Source: Scybalenecus merdavium (GTDB lineage Bacteria; Bacillota; Clostridia; Oscillospirales; Acutalibacteraceae). From it: a stretch of DNA of 30,548 bases. Every line of letters starts with the position of its first letter. Positions within the stretch are counted from its first letter, which is position 1. The notes below the pieces were generated by a model, which was not told where the DNA came from, did not search any database, and was given only the letters and a program-made list of their open reading frames with translations. Where the stretch lies: the NCBI GenBank assembly GCA_018714405.1, contig DVNM01000036.1:1-30548 (forward strand), in the 5' to 3' direction. The translations under genes and the position numbers were made by a program. This document shows positions 1 to 7,439 of the stretch, in pieces.

Positions 1-73
1 CCGATACGTTTGCAACCGCCTTTTGAATAATTTTTTGCGGCGATTGCTCACTTCAAGCGTGCATTTCTCCTCT

Positions 74-101
74 CCCCAAAAAGCCATATGGCTTTTTGGG
101 G
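74..101. repeat. Perfect 28-base palindrome
   Basis: CCCCAAAAAGCCAT is followed directly by its reverse complement. It can form a long hairpin, or a cruciform. The flank (CTCCTCT before, GACCCCC after) resembles part of the ~130-bp repeat at 11991-12248 (CTCCTCTTCCCAAAAAGC ... GGGAGCCCCC), so it may be a diverged member of the same family. That link is inference from short similarity. Confidence 0.55.
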
Positions 102-132
102 ACCCCCTAAGTACTGCCCCCGAGCAAAAGAT

Positions 133-176
133 AAAAAGCGCAAAAACCGCACAGTCGTGCGGTTTTTCTGCTTTTA
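133..176. terminator. Rho-independent terminator hairpin
   Basis: Perfect 11-bp stem AAAAACCGCAC / GTGCGGTTTTT (142-152 with 157-167), loop AGTC. An outer AAAAGC / GCTTTT pairing extends it. A-runs on one side and T-runs on the other would let it act in both directions. It probably ends a gene left of the window. Confidence 0.75.
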
Positions 177-286
177 AAGTGCTTTATTTTCTTTAAAGTG
201 CAAATGCTTTTCTGCTTGAGAAAAATAGCAGTCTATTTTCAAAATTTTTTCTACGCGCGGTCCAACCGGCTTTTTCGACAGTCTCT

Positions 287-318
287 AAGCTGCAGAAACG
301 CAAAGGTTTCTGCAGCTT
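287..318 (-). terminator. Stem-loop after the GPH symporter gene
   Basis: Perfect 13-bp stem AAGCTGCAGAAAC / GTTTCTGCAGCTT, loop of 6, starting 8 bases past the stop codon at 326. There is no strong U-tract on the minus strand, so it may be an mRNA-stabilising 3' hairpin or a weak terminator. Confidence 0.5.
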
Positions 319-325
319 GTCTGTT

Positions 326-1843
326 TTATTCGGCGGTTTCGGCCGGAGCCTGTTCGCCATCTGCTTTGCGGGCGGCGCGGCGCGCCATGATTTCTTTCAT
401 CATTTTACGGTGACCGTCGCCGGTGATGTTGTAAAAATGCATCGGCACAAGCATCAGCAAATAGCCGATCGCCGGCACAAGCGTGGTCAGCAGGAACAGT
501 GCCCAGTTTGTTTCTGTATTCTGAGCCAGCGAGCCCTCTGTGTGCTGAATGTAGCCTGTAAAGCCAAGAACAGCAAGGCCGATAGACGAGGAAAGCGTGT
601 TTTCGATTTTGCCGGTAAAGCTCATGATGGAAAGCATGATGCCCTCTACGCGCGTGCCGCTCTTCCACTCGATGTAGTCGACCGTTTCCGCCTCCATCTC
701 TTTTTGAATGAGGTTCTTGAATTCCAGCGGGATCGCCGTCATACCGGTAAACAGCACGACCAGAATGCCGGTAAACAGGCCAACGCTCTCACCTTCCGGC
801 TTATTCATAAGCCCGTTATAGCAGGTCAAAGCGAAAAGCCCGTGCAAAAGGATGGCGGCCACACAGCAGGCCTGGTAAAACTTTTTGCTGTCCGCCCTGC
901 GGCCGAGGCGTTCCACAATTTTCGGCACCAGCAGGCCGGCAACCAGAAAGCCCGGGAATTTGACGACGTCAATGAAAACGTTGTAGCTGCGGTTAAACAT
1001 TAAATCGGCCACAAAATAGAACGAGACCTGCTCGGCGATCTTACAGATGACAAAGAAAATGTTGCCGAGAAACAGCATAAGAAGCGGTCTGTTTTTAAAC
1101 AGAAGCGCAAAGCACTCTTTGACCGAGGGCACATCCTCCCGGTGCTCGGCACGTTCACGCGTGTTTTTAAAGGTAAAGCGTGTCAAAAAGATAATGCCGA
1201 TAGCCGAGACGATGGCCGAGGTCAGATAGGCCTGCGGCGTATGGTCGTTGAAATACGGCAAAAGCGCAGCGCCGGCCACAAACACCTGCGGCAGCGCACC
1301 CAGCACGGAACGTGTAATGGAACTGACGCCGAAAAGTTTTGTTCGCTCAATGCCGCTTGGCGTAATGGAAAATGCCAGCGCACCCATAGGAATATCAAAA
1401 GCTGTGTAGGTAACGTCAAGTCCGATAAAAAGGATCGTTGTGTAAATGATGTTCAAAAGCGGCGGCGCATCGGCGCTGCCGATGAAAAACAGCACCATAA
1501 CGATAGAGACAAAAATCGGCGCCCATTTGATATAGGGGCGCATCTGCCCATCCTTCGTGCGCGTTTTATCCACCAAAACGCCCATGATCGGGTCGTTGAT
1601 GGCATCAAAAATACCGCAGAAAAGGCGGATCTTGGAGGCGACGCCCATCGGATCCTCCAGTTTTCGGAACAACACGTTCGTCAGGAAGAAATTGATGTAC
1701 TTGGACGACGTCATGCTGGTGTTCATGCCCTGCGCACCGCGGCCCGCCGCGTAAGAGAGCGTTTCGCGCCAGGTCAGGTACGTTTCTTCACCAACGTCTG
1801 TTTTGATGATTTTACTGTCTAAAAAAGTTTTCAGTTTTCCCAA
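326..1843 (-). CDS. GPH-family sugar:cation symporter (MFS_2)
   Basis: A 505-residue integral membrane protein with about 12 hydrophobic segments, of the glycoside-pentoside-hexuronide:cation symporter family (MelB/XylP type). These import a sugar or glycoside with Na+ or H+. The family signature is clear: DAINDP at residues 80-85, then DKTRTKDGQMRPY at 92-104, matching the MelB cation-site helix and the loop 2-3 motif. The length is normal for the family. The start is TTG at 1843: the only ATG nearby is out of frame, and GAGGAA sits about 5 bases upstream. A terminator at 1974-2000 separates it from the next minus-strand transporter, so it probably has its own promoter, though I found no convincing -35/-10 pair. 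The substrate cannot be read from sequence; family assignment is secure. Confidence 0.9.
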   Translation of the reverse strand: MGKLKTFLDSKIIKTDVGEETYLTWRETLSYAAGRGAQGMNTSMTSSKYINFFLTNVLFRKLEDPMGVASKIRLFCGIFDAINDPIMGVLVDKTRTKDGQMRPYIKWAPIFVSIVMVLFFIGSADAPPLLNIIYTTILFIGLDVTYTAFDIPMGALAFSITPSGIERTKLFGVSSITRSVLGALPQVFVAGAALLPYFNDHTPQAYLTSAIVSAIGIIFLTRFTFKNTRERAEHREDVPSVKECFALLFKNRPLLMLFLGNIFFVICKIAEQVSFYFVADLMFNRSYNVFIDVVKFPGFLVAGLLVPKIVERLGRRADSKKFYQACCVAAILLHGLFALTCYNGLMNKPEGESVGLFTGILVVLFTGMTAIPLEFKNLIQKEMEAETVDYIEWKSGTRVEGIMLSIMSFTGKIENTLSSSIGLAVLGFTGYIQHTEGSLAQNTETNWALFLLTTLVPAIGYLLMLVPMHFYNITGDGHRKMMKEIMARRAARKADGEQAPAETAE

Positions 1844-1973
1844 AAAGATTCCTCATTTCCTCACAGCGTTGAACAGAGATCTGATGATTTTGTACAAATC
1901 CGCAATGCAACTATTTTAATTTCACTTTTCTTAAGAATTGCCAAATTTATGTAAAATCTGCGCAAACAAAAAA

Positions 1974-2000
1974 CGGACAGATGTCCTGTACATCTGTCCG
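1974..2000 (-). terminator. Terminator of the OPA-like transporter gene
   Basis: On the minus strand, CGGACAGATGT and ACATCTGTCCG form a perfect 11-bp stem with a 5-base loop, followed at once by TTTTTTGTTT. It lies 34 bases past the stop codon at 2034 and ends that transcript before the GPH symporter gene. Confidence 0.88.
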
Positions 2001-2033
2001 CAATATGGGGGATTAAGAGACAAAAATAAAAAA

Positions 2034-3284
2034 TCAGGCTTTTTTAGAGAAGCGTTTCCACAAGCCTGCGCAGACCAGCGTAACCGCTACCGCGACCCAT
2101 GCCAGCGCCAGCCACAGCACAAAAAGCGCGTGCCAGTTACCGCCGTGCTCCAGCAGACTGCCGGCCGCCAGGTTCAAAACACCGCAGCCGATGTAGGCTG
2201 TCGCATTGAGCAGGCCGGCCACCGTGCTGACACGCCCGTATACACTAAAGCGCAGGGGCACCATGGTAATAAGCATCACATTGATCGCGAACATGCAGTT
2301 GGTCACCCCGGCCATGCAGACAAGTGCCAGCACAAGATTTTTTTGGCCGAACATAGTCAGCAGAATCAAAAAGACACCGGCCACTGCGAAAAACACGGCC
2401 GAAACCGTCATTTCATTCGGCAGTTTTTTAAAGAGCGCTTTGGCGAAATAAGCGCCGGTCACATTGATGATCGGCAAAATCATCGTCAGTGCCAGCGACA
2501 CGCCGGTGCCGGTGTGGTAACCCTGCGACAAAAACGTGGGGATCCACTGCGTTACACTGTCTTTCAGTGTGCCCTGGATCACAATGGACACAAGCGCCAG
2601 CAAAACGCCGCACGAAAGAAGAAGCTTAAAGAGCTTTTTCGGCTGCAAAGAAGCGTAGCCCGCCGGTGCGTCGCCGGACGGATTTGCCTGCAGGCGGCGC
2701 ATTACGCGCTTGGTGCCCAGCCACCAGTAAATAGCCGCCAGTAAAACAACGGCGCCGCACGTTAAAAACACAAAACGCCACGGCAAAACCAGCACCGTCA
2801 CCAGGCTGACGCCGTAGCTGGCCAGCGTGCCGAGCGGCACTGTGGTGGAGATGTCGATGCCGAATTTATTTTTCTCTTTTTCACAAAAATATTCGCCGGC
2901 CACGCGCAGCACAGGCGACCACACCATGGACTGCACCGCGCCGTTTATGCCCCACAGCAGCAAAAGTGCGGCAAAAGAATCATAGAAGAAAAAGATCAAA
3001 ATATTGCTGATTGCAGAAATGGCTACGCCCCAGAAGATCATGATGCGCGGGGAAATGCGGTCACCAATACTGCCGCTGAACAGCTGCCCGGCGCCGTAAC
3101 AAATGAAAAATGCAGACGAAACAGCTGCGATCTGGCTTTCTCCATAAAGGCCGGCCGCGCTGATCTCGGGCATAACGGCCGAATAATTCAGACGGCAGAT
3201 ATAAGTGGAAAAATAAGCGACCCAGCACAGAAAAAACAGCTGCGCGTGGTCACCATCCTGATAACCAAATCTGAATTTTGTCAT
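2034..3284 (-). CDS. MFS transporter, organophosphate:phosphate antiporter-like
   Basis: A 416-residue major facilitator with about 12 membrane segments. The start of helix 1 (AYFSTYICRLNYSAVMP) and WGINGAVQSMVWSP near residues 111-124 resemble the OPA branch (GlpT/UhpT/UhpC), which exchanges glycerol-3-phosphate or hexose-6-phosphates for phosphate. A frame extends to an ATG at 3317, but that start has no ribosome binding site. The ATG at 3284 has GGTGG 6 bases upstream and leaves a sensible leader after the predicted promoter, so I chose it. The gene is divergent from a predicted phosphodiesterase at 3398, suggesting an imported phosphoester is the substrate; this is inference. It could also be a sugar transporter of a neighbouring MFS subfamily. 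Confidence 0.82.
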   Translation of the reverse strand: MTKFRFGYQDGDHAQLFFLCWVAYFSTYICRLNYSAVMPEISAAGLYGESQIAAVSSAFFICYGAGQLFSGSIGDRISPRIMIFWGVAISAISNILIFFFYDSFAALLLLWGINGAVQSMVWSPVLRVAGEYFCEKEKNKFGIDISTTVPLGTLASYGVSLVTVLVLPWRFVFLTCGAVVLLAAIYWWLGTKRVMRRLQANPSGDAPAGYASLQPKKLFKLLLSCGVLLALVSIVIQGTLKDSVTQWIPTFLSQGYHTGTGVSLALTMILPIINVTGAYFAKALFKKLPNEMTVSAVFFAVAGVFLILLTMFGQKNLVLALVCMAGVTNCMFAINVMLITMVPLRFSVYGRVSTVAGLLNATAYIGCGVLNLAAGSLLEHGGNWHALFVLWLALAWVAVAVTLVCAGLWKRFSKKA

Positions 3285-3316
3285 ATTTTTCCACCGGCTT
3301 CCATGACTTTTTTGCA

Positions 3317-3345
3317 TTGTTTTTCAAAAGCACATTTATTATAAT
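3317..3345 (+). promoter_or_regulatory. Promoter for the phosphodiesterase gene
   Basis: TTGTTT (3317-3322), a 17-base spacer, then a perfect TATAAT (3340-3345). The predicted transcription start near 3352 gives a leader of about 46 bases. It overlaps the divergent minus-strand promoter. Confidence 0.65.
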
Positions 3346-3366
3346 ACGGTTAGGATAAAATGAAAA
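3338..3366 (-). promoter_or_regulatory. Divergent promoter for the OPA-like transporter
   Basis: On the minus strand, TATAAT (3338-3343) with TTTTCA (3361-3366) at 17 bases. The -10 box shares bases with the plus-strand -10 (TATTATAATA), so the two promoters probably compete or are controlled together. The predicted start near 3331 supports translation from 3284, not 3317. Confidence 0.5.
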
Positions 3367-3397
3367 TATAACGATTCTGTTTTGGGGGGGTAAAAAA

Positions 3398-4300
3398 ATG
3401 TCACTTTTTTTCAAAAACCGCACAAAGAAATATTTAAAAAGCATTTCGTGCGGCATTTTTGACAACGATTATGCAAACGCCTTTGCGCAAACGAAAGTGG
3501 CCGAGATCGTGCGCCGCCACCTGGCTGAGCAGGACGGCCGGCAGAAAAAAGTACTGATCTACGGCCTGGACGGCGCCCGGGCAGACAGCATGGGCTATGT
3601 GATCCCCGGCAATGACGAAACCATTACCGGCCACAGCTGCCGCGCCCGCTACAGCGCCATCACCGAGTTGAAAGAGACCGGCGGTCTGTACCTGAGTTAT
3701 GCCGGCGGCGACCCGCAGGACCCAAAGACACTGCAGCAGACGAGCACGGCGCAGGGCTGGGCGGCCATTCTGACCGGCAAATGGGGGCTGGAAAACGGCG
3801 TGCAAAAACATGTAGAAAAGCGCACCGACGTGCCCACCGTTTTAATGGAGGCCGCACTTGCCGGCAAACGTGCTCTTTTTGCCTCCATCTGGCCGGACCA
3901 CTTCACCATTACATACAAAGGCGAAATTGCACAGGCAAAAGAAAAGCAGCTGCCGCTGATGTTCCAGCAGGTACAGGACGAAGAGGAGTTGCAGGCGCTT
4001 ATGCTTGATCAGATCGACAGCGGGTGCGACGTGCTGTTTGGCATCAACGAATTTCCCGACCACAACGGCCACAGCACCGGTTTTGGTCCCGGCAACTGCC
4101 GCTATGTGGCCGGCATTGCCAATGCAGATCGCCTGGCCTTTGAACTGATGGAACACATCAAAAGCCGCGCCGCCTACCAAAAGGAAGACTGGCTGTTTCT
4201 GATCACCTCGGACCACGGCGGCCACGACCGCGGCCACGGCACACAGTGCATAGAGGACCGCGCCACCTTCATTGCCTGCAACAAAAAGCTGAAAGCATGA
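3398..4300 (+). CDS. Type I phosphodiesterase/nucleotide pyrophosphatase-like protein
   Basis: A 300-residue alkaline phosphatase superfamily enzyme, predicted to hydrolyse phosphodiesters or phosphomonoesters with two metal ions. Metal-site motifs are visible: D58 in YGLDGARAD, the NPP hallmark FPDHNGHSTGFGP with D221 and H225, D272-H273 in TSDHGGHDRGHG, and H280. The nucleophile is probably a Thr/Ser in TSTAQGW (115-121), which aligns with the nucleophile segment of the family. No signal peptide or membrane segment is present, so it should act in the cytoplasm. The ribosome binding site is an unusual run of seven G, 7 bases before the ATG. It is divergent from the OPA-like transporter, fitting intracellular processing of an imported phosphoester (inference). 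The exact substrate is unknown. Confidence 0.85.
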   Translation: MSLFFKNRTKKYLKSISCGIFDNDYANAFAQTKVAEIVRRHLAEQDGRQKKVLIYGLDGARADSMGYVIPGNDETITGHSCRARYSAITELKETGGLYLSYAGGDPQDPKTLQQTSTAQGWAAILTGKWGLENGVQKHVEKRTDVPTVLMEAALAGKRALFASIWPDHFTITYKGEIAQAKEKQLPLMFQQVQDEEELQALMLDQIDSGCDVLFGINEFPDHNGHSTGFGPGNCRYVAGIANADRLAFELMEHIKSRAAYQKEDWLFLITSDHGGHDRGHGTQCIEDRATFIACNKKLKA

Positions 4301-4351
4301 CACTTGTACAAATAAATCTGTTTCGTCTGCAATCGTTATAGCGGCAAATAA

Positions 4352-4376
4352 AAAAGCCAGGGATTTCCTGGCTTTT
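4352..4376. terminator. Bidirectional terminator between convergent genes
   Basis: Stem AAAAGCCAGG / CCTGGCTTTT with a 5-base loop and T-runs in both orientations (TTTTACTT on plus, TTTTTTATTT on minus). It separates the phosphodiesterase gene (stop at 4300) from the convergent gene ending at 4388. Confidence 0.88.
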
Positions 4377-4387
4377 ACTTATACACA

Positions 4388-5758
4388 CTATTCAAAATAC
4401 AGTGTACCGTTTTCAAAACCGCCTGCATTGGCAAAACGTGCGCAAATATTACCGCCGGCCGAATCAGCCAGGCGAACACCGGCAAACACAGCACCGGGCG
4501 GCAGCTGCGCGTGAAATGTGCAGGTTTTGCCGGGCAAAAGTGTTTTGGGGTCATAATCGGCAAACGGTACCTGTGTTTGCACTTTGCCATCGCGGCACAC
4601 AGCCGCAAGGTAATGCAGGTTCAGCGGCGGCGCAAACCCGTAGTTGGTGACGGATAATGCCAAATCACTGCCCTGCACGCTTACAGAGGAGAGAACGAGC
4701 AGATAACCCAGGTGGTAACGTATCACATCGTAAACGGACATGGCCACCGCTTCCCCGGCGCAGTTTTGAAACAGGCTGGGGTTGACCGAAAGGCCAAGCG
4801 ATCGTGCATCAGAAAGGCTGAGCATTTCGTGCTGCCAGTGCTGCATGGAATAGACCTTGCCGTCCTCTTCCCGGTAATTGTGCTCGAGCGAAAACGAAGT
4901 CAGCGAATAAGCGGCAAGCTGTTTTAAAACCTTTTTGCCGTCCAGATGATCAAGTGGCGGCGCGCCGGGCTTGTCGTCCAGCGTGGCTCTGCCCCAGGGC
5001 ATCTCCCCGTCATTTACCGTTTGGCGCGCATGCGCCATGACCCGCAAAAACCGTTTCTGCCGCGAAGCCGGTATAAAAGCCCAGGAATGGTACATATTGC
5101 CGATGATATAGTCATCGTGTATGCCGACACTATTCAAATACTTTTGAGGCGCCTTACGCAGAAGCTTATCTGTGCGCACCTGGGTATAGATCCCCTGCGG
5201 CGCCAGTTCGCAAACGGAAGCAATCACCTTTTTAAACGTGTGCGGCCGCAGTTTGCGGTAAGAGTGACCCTCGCCCCAAAGACCGATGATGCCGGTCTGC
5301 AGGCAATAGAGTGTGTCGTGCAGCAGCGCCTGTTCGCGTTCAAACCACTCCTTTAGCTGTGCAAGATGGCGGCGCACAGTGCGGTAAGGCGCATCCGGCA
5401 CCGATTCGGTCGAATAGGTAAAACGCAGCAGCATGCGGATGCCGTTAGCACGAAACAGTTCAAAAAACGCTTTGAGCTGTGAAAAGGCCAAATCGTCGAG
5501 CGGCGCGTCTGCATAGCCGCAAAGGTAAACATAGACCTGGCAGAGCGTCGGACTGTCAGCCTCATACTTTACAAACATGCGTTTTGCCCGGGCGAACGGG
5601 TCTTCCCCGTCGCCGGGATAGCTGCAAAGATCACTGCCCAGCGTGATGTACGTTTCCATGCGCAAGCCGCGGTCTGGATTTTTCAGAAGCACCTGCGCCT
5701 CATCCAAACAAAGCGGCCGCGGGCAAAAGGTGTTTGCCGTTTTGGTCTGTTCGTTCAT
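4388..5758 (-). CDS. DUF4874/DUF4832 domain protein
   Basis: A 456-residue protein recognised by NPDRGLRMETYITLG near the N-terminus, the usual opening of DUF4874 (NPxRG), followed by a C-terminal DUF4832-like half with SFSLEHNYREEDGKVY and a beta-rich end. Family members look like TIM-barrel glycoside hydrolase relatives with a C-terminal beta-sandwich, but no activity is established that I know of. I see no signal peptide, so it is probably cytoplasmic. An in-frame ATG lies 33 bases upstream (5791), but GAGAGGGG sits about 8 bases before the ATG at 5758, so the latter is chosen. Together with the neighbouring sugar and phosphoester transporters it suggests a carbohydrate-catabolic locus (inference). 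Confidence 0.8.
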   Translation of the reverse strand: MNEQTKTANTFCPRPLCLDEAQVLLKNPDRGLRMETYITLGSDLCSYPGDGEDPFARAKRMFVKYEADSPTLCQVYVYLCGYADAPLDDLAFSQLKAFFELFRANGIRMLLRFTYSTESVPDAPYRTVRRHLAQLKEWFEREQALLHDTLYCLQTGIIGLWGEGHSYRKLRPHTFKKVIASVCELAPQGIYTQVRTDKLLRKAPQKYLNSVGIHDDYIIGNMYHSWAFIPASRQKRFLRVMAHARQTVNDGEMPWGRATLDDKPGAPPLDHLDGKKVLKQLAAYSLTSFSLEHNYREEDGKVYSMQHWQHEMLSLSDARSLGLSVNPSLFQNCAGEAVAMSVYDVIRYHLGYLLVLSSVSVQGSDLALSVTNYGFAPPLNLHYLAAVCRDGKVQTQVPFADYDPKTLLPGKTCTFHAQLPPGAVFAGVRLADSAGGNICARFANAGGFENGTLYFE

Positions 5759-5828
5759 TTTCTTTCCCCTCTCCGTACAGAAAAACTGCAAAAAAGCGGC
5801 CGTTTCCCAAGGAAGCTGCCGCAGATTT

Positions 5829-5857
5829 ACTATAACATTTTTCTATGGAAGATACAA
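5829..5857 (-). promoter_or_regulatory. Promoter of the DUF4874/DUF4832 gene
   Basis: Minus strand TTGTAT (5852-5857), 17-base spacer, TATAGT (5829-5834). The leader is about 65 bases and contains an imperfect GC-rich stem-loop (GCGGC ... GCCGC, about 5796-5822). Confidence 0.6.
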
Positions 5858-5866
5858 CATCAAAAT

Positions 5867-6055
5867 TGTTTCTCCAACAAATTTTCCACAAGGTAAAAAT
5901 TTGAAGCAGCGTCTGGGGGGTTAAATTTCCTCAGCGAAGCCCTTTTATGCGCAAAGCACAAAACACTGCAACCTGCTGCGAAACAGTCCCCCGGACTGTT
6001 TCTCCCAAATCAAAGATTTGGAGCAGCTTGTCAGGGGTTCGAATCCCTGCGAAGC
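5867..6055 (+). repeat. Two decayed copies of a tRNA-like hairpin repeat
   Basis: Copy a (5867-5940) and copy b (5997-6055) share TGTTTCTCC ... TTTGRAGCAGC ... GGGGTT ... TCC ... GCGAAGC. Copy b contains CAGGG-GTTCGAAT-CCCTG (6032-6049), a perfect T-arm mimic with TTCGAAT loop, plus a hairpin CCAAATC-AAA-GATTTGG (6005-6021). A further hairpin, AAACAGTCC / GGACTGTTT, lies just upstream (5981-6001). It looks like the 3' half of a tRNA gene copied into the spacer in opposite orientation to the adjacent tRNA-Ala. No complete cloverleaf can be drawn, so it is not called as a functional tRNA. Confidence 0.6.
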
Positions 6056-6090
6056 AAAAAAATACCAGGGCTCAAGCCCTGGTATTTTTT
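6055..6090 (-). terminator. Terminator of tRNA-Ala(GGC)
   Basis: AATACCAGGGCT and AGCCCTGGTATT form a 12-bp stem, flanked by A and T runs. On the minus strand it starts directly after the tRNA CCA end and is followed by a U-rich run. Confidence 0.9.
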
Positions 6091-6165
6091 GGTGGAGCAT
6101 AGGGGATTCGAACCCCTGACCTCCACACTGCCAGTGTGGCGCGCTCCCAACTGCGCTAATGCCCC
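6090..6165 (-). tRNA. tRNA-Ala(GGC)
   Basis: A complete 76-base cloverleaf on the minus strand: acceptor GGGGCAT / ATGCTCC with the G3:U70 wobble that identifies alanine tRNAs, D-stem GCGC / GCGC, anticodon stem CCACA / TGTGG with loop CTGGCAG (anticodon GGC), T-arm AGGGG-TTCGAAT-CCCCT, and encoded CCA. It reads GCC codons (and GCU by wobble). Confidence 0.97.
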
Positions 6166-6177
6166 AAAGCGAGATAT

Positions 6178-6206
6178 AGGTTATCATAAAATCCCGCGTT
6201 TGTCAA
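6178..6206 (-). promoter_or_regulatory. Promoter of tRNA-Ala(GGC)
   Basis: Minus strand perfect TTGACA (6201-6206), 17-base spacer, TAACCT (6178-6183), about 12 bases before the mature 5' end. It follows the acetyltransferase gene with no clear terminator between, so some read-through is possible. Confidence 0.7.
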
Positions 6207-6214
6207 TCCTATTT

Positions 6215-6772
6215 TTAAAATTCGTTTAAAAAATCTGCACGCAGCATGGAGTAAATGGCAATATCCGTCATTTTGCCGCTGTTCAGACGAAAATAACTGC
6301 GCAAAACGCCCTCTTTTTGCATGCCGATTTTCTCCATGACACGCGTCGACGATGCATTTTCCACAGAGGCGTACGCTTCCACGCGGTTATAGCCGACCTG
6401 TTCCAGCAAAAAGGCACAGACAGCCGAGGCCGCCTCCGGCATAAAGCCGCGGCCGCGCCAGGCTTTACCGACCACCCAGCCGAGTTCACAGTGCCCGCTT
6501 CGTTCGTCAGCCCCCGTCACTTCGATCGAGCCGACGATCTCGCCGCCGAACATGATCTTCCAGTGGTAATAATCATCACGCCAGTAGTTTTTGGTAACTT
6601 CGGCCAAAAAACGTTTGGTATCTGTCTCGTCGGCATGCGCCTGCCAGGTCAAAAACTTTGTCGTTTCCCGGTCGCCTGCCCAATTGGCAAAAACCTCGTG
6701 AAAGTCCGCCTTGTCAAACTCACACAGCAAAAGGCGTTCGGTTTCAAGCTCCTGCGTTCCAAGATGCTGCAT
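6215..6772 (-). CDS. GNAT-family N-acetyltransferase, RimJ/RimL-like
   Basis: A 185-residue cytoplasmic acetyltransferase using acetyl-CoA. The opening LETERLLLCEFDKADF is typical of the RimJ/RimL (Acetyltransf_3) branch. GWVVGKAWRGRGFMPEAASAV contains the acetyl-CoA pyrophosphate-binding loop (RGRGF), and the end (VEAYASVENASSTRVMEKIGMQKEG) matches the family's asparagine-bearing helix. Length is normal. AAGGAGGAA lies about 7 bases before the ATG. The stop codon of the second GNAT gene is only 12 bases upstream, so the two form an operon. Substrate unknown: ribosomal protein, peptide, small amine or drug are all possible. Confidence 0.9.
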   Translation of the reverse strand: MQHLGTQELETERLLLCEFDKADFHEVFANWAGDRETTKFLTWQAHADETDTKRFLAEVTKNYWRDDYYHWKIMFGGEIVGSIEVTGADERSGHCELGWVVGKAWRGRGFMPEAASAVCAFLLEQVGYNRVEAYASVENASSTRVMEKIGMQKEGVLRSYFRLNSGKMTDIAIYSMLRADFLNEF

Positions 6773-6784
6773 AAATGTTCCTCC

Positions 6785-7243
6785 TTACCGTAATACATAA
6801 TCCATAGTTTCAAACAAAGACTGAAAACCTACTTTTTTGTAAAATGCTGCCGCCGGTTCGTTAAAAGCCCAAACCTTCAGCTGCACATGGCCGACGCCTT
6901 TTTGCCGAATGGCAGTCAGCATAGCCTGCAGCAGCGCCGTGGCAACACCCTGCCGGCGGCAGGCCGGACACACATAAAGCGAGTGTACTTCGCCGATTCT
7001 CCCGATGGCCGGGTTATTGACCGGCCGCACAGACGCCACGCAAATGCCCTGCAGCTGTGCGCCCTTTTGATAAACCAGTTTGAGCTGCCGGCGGTCTTTT
7101 AAAATACGCGCCGCCTCTTTTTCAAAGTGACCGGCCGGGCGATCACCAAAGATGCCGGGCACATTTTCCCGGTGCACAGCGTGCAGCGCAGCAAGCATTG
7201 CCGCCGCTTCTGCCAGGTCACTTTTTTGCAATTCACGAACCAT
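6785..7243 (-). CDS. GNAT-family N-acetyltransferase
   Basis: A 152-residue single-domain acetyltransferase. VHSLYVCPACRRQGVATALLQAM is motif A, with the acetyl-CoA loop CRRQGVA, and LKVWAFNEPAAAFYKKVGFQ is motif B with the usual AxxFYxKxGF. The frame runs upstream to 7360, but the ATG at 7243 is the natural start: GGGGGTG lies about 6 bases before it, and the upstream part of the frame is a terminator hairpin and a separate leader ORF. The gene is first in an operon with the RimJ-like gene. Its transcription must pass a strong terminator ending 18 bases before the start codon, so it is probably controlled by attenuation. The substrate is unknown. Confidence 0.9.
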   Translation of the reverse strand: MVRELQKSDLAEAAAMLAALHAVHRENVPGIFGDRPAGHFEKEAARILKDRRQLKLVYQKGAQLQGICVASVRPVNNPAIGRIGEVHSLYVCPACRRQGVATALLQAMLTAIRQKGVGHVQLKVWAFNEPAAAFYKKVGFQSLFETMDYVLR

Positions 7244-7261
7244 TTGAACACCCCCAAAAAG

Positions 7262-7299
7262 AAAAAACCACCGGCGCCCCTGCGGACACCGGCGGTTTT
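7262..7299 (-). terminator. Intrinsic terminator in the GNAT leader (putative attenuator)
   Basis: On the minus strand, AAAACCGCCGGTGTCC pairs with the G-rich arm 7279-7264 to give about 16 bp (three G:U), with a 4-base loop, followed by TTTTTTCTTTTT. It lies between leader ORF and acetyltransferase, and the acetyltransferase ribosome binding site directly follows the U-tract. GCGGGGTTTGA at the end of the leader ORF can partly pair with TCAAAACCGC, which would trap the 5' arm of the terminator. That alternative fold is inference. Confidence 0.8.
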
Positions 7300-7310
7300 G
7301 AAACGATCGA

Positions 7311-7421
7311 TCAAACCCCGCACATTCGGCGATGCACGCAACGGCGAAAAGCCCATGCATAATGATACATGAGCATATAGGCGTAAGCGTATGCAGTTGT
7401 TTGCCGATTTGTGCGTTTCAT
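7311..7421 (-). CDS. 36-residue leader peptide, rich in Tyr and Ala
   Basis: A short ORF with its own AAGGTGA ribosome binding site 5 bases before the ATG, about 12 bases downstream of a strong promoter. Residues 10-25 read AYAYAYMLMYHYAWAF: five Tyr, one Trp, one Phe and five Ala in 16 residues. The C-terminal third is basic (FRRC, HRRMC). The stop codon is about 11 bases before the terminator stem. The position and biased composition suggest a leader peptide whose translation controls the terminator, as in amino-acid attenuators or drug-induced erm-type leaders; this is inference. It could instead be an independent small protein. I do not recognise the family. Confidence 0.6.
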   Translation of the reverse strand: MKRTNRQTTAYAYAYMLMYHYAWAFRRCVHRRMCGV

Positions 7422-7439
7422 TTTGTTCACCTTGTATTT

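Larger units (their letters stand above)
1..325. other. Gene-free stretch with hairpins at window edge
   Basis: I see no convincing coding sequence here. Short open frames lack ribosome binding sites and overlap hairpins. The stretch holds a perfect 28-base palindrome (74-101), a terminator hairpin (133-176) and a 13-bp stem-loop at the end of the first gene (287-318). It is probably the 3' region of a gene left of the window plus that of the minus-strand gene at 326. Confidence 0.6.

Noticed and set aside
5945..6187. 80-codon ORF across tRNA-Ala and the relic repeat
   Set aside because: It reads through a complete tRNA gene and its terminator; spurious.
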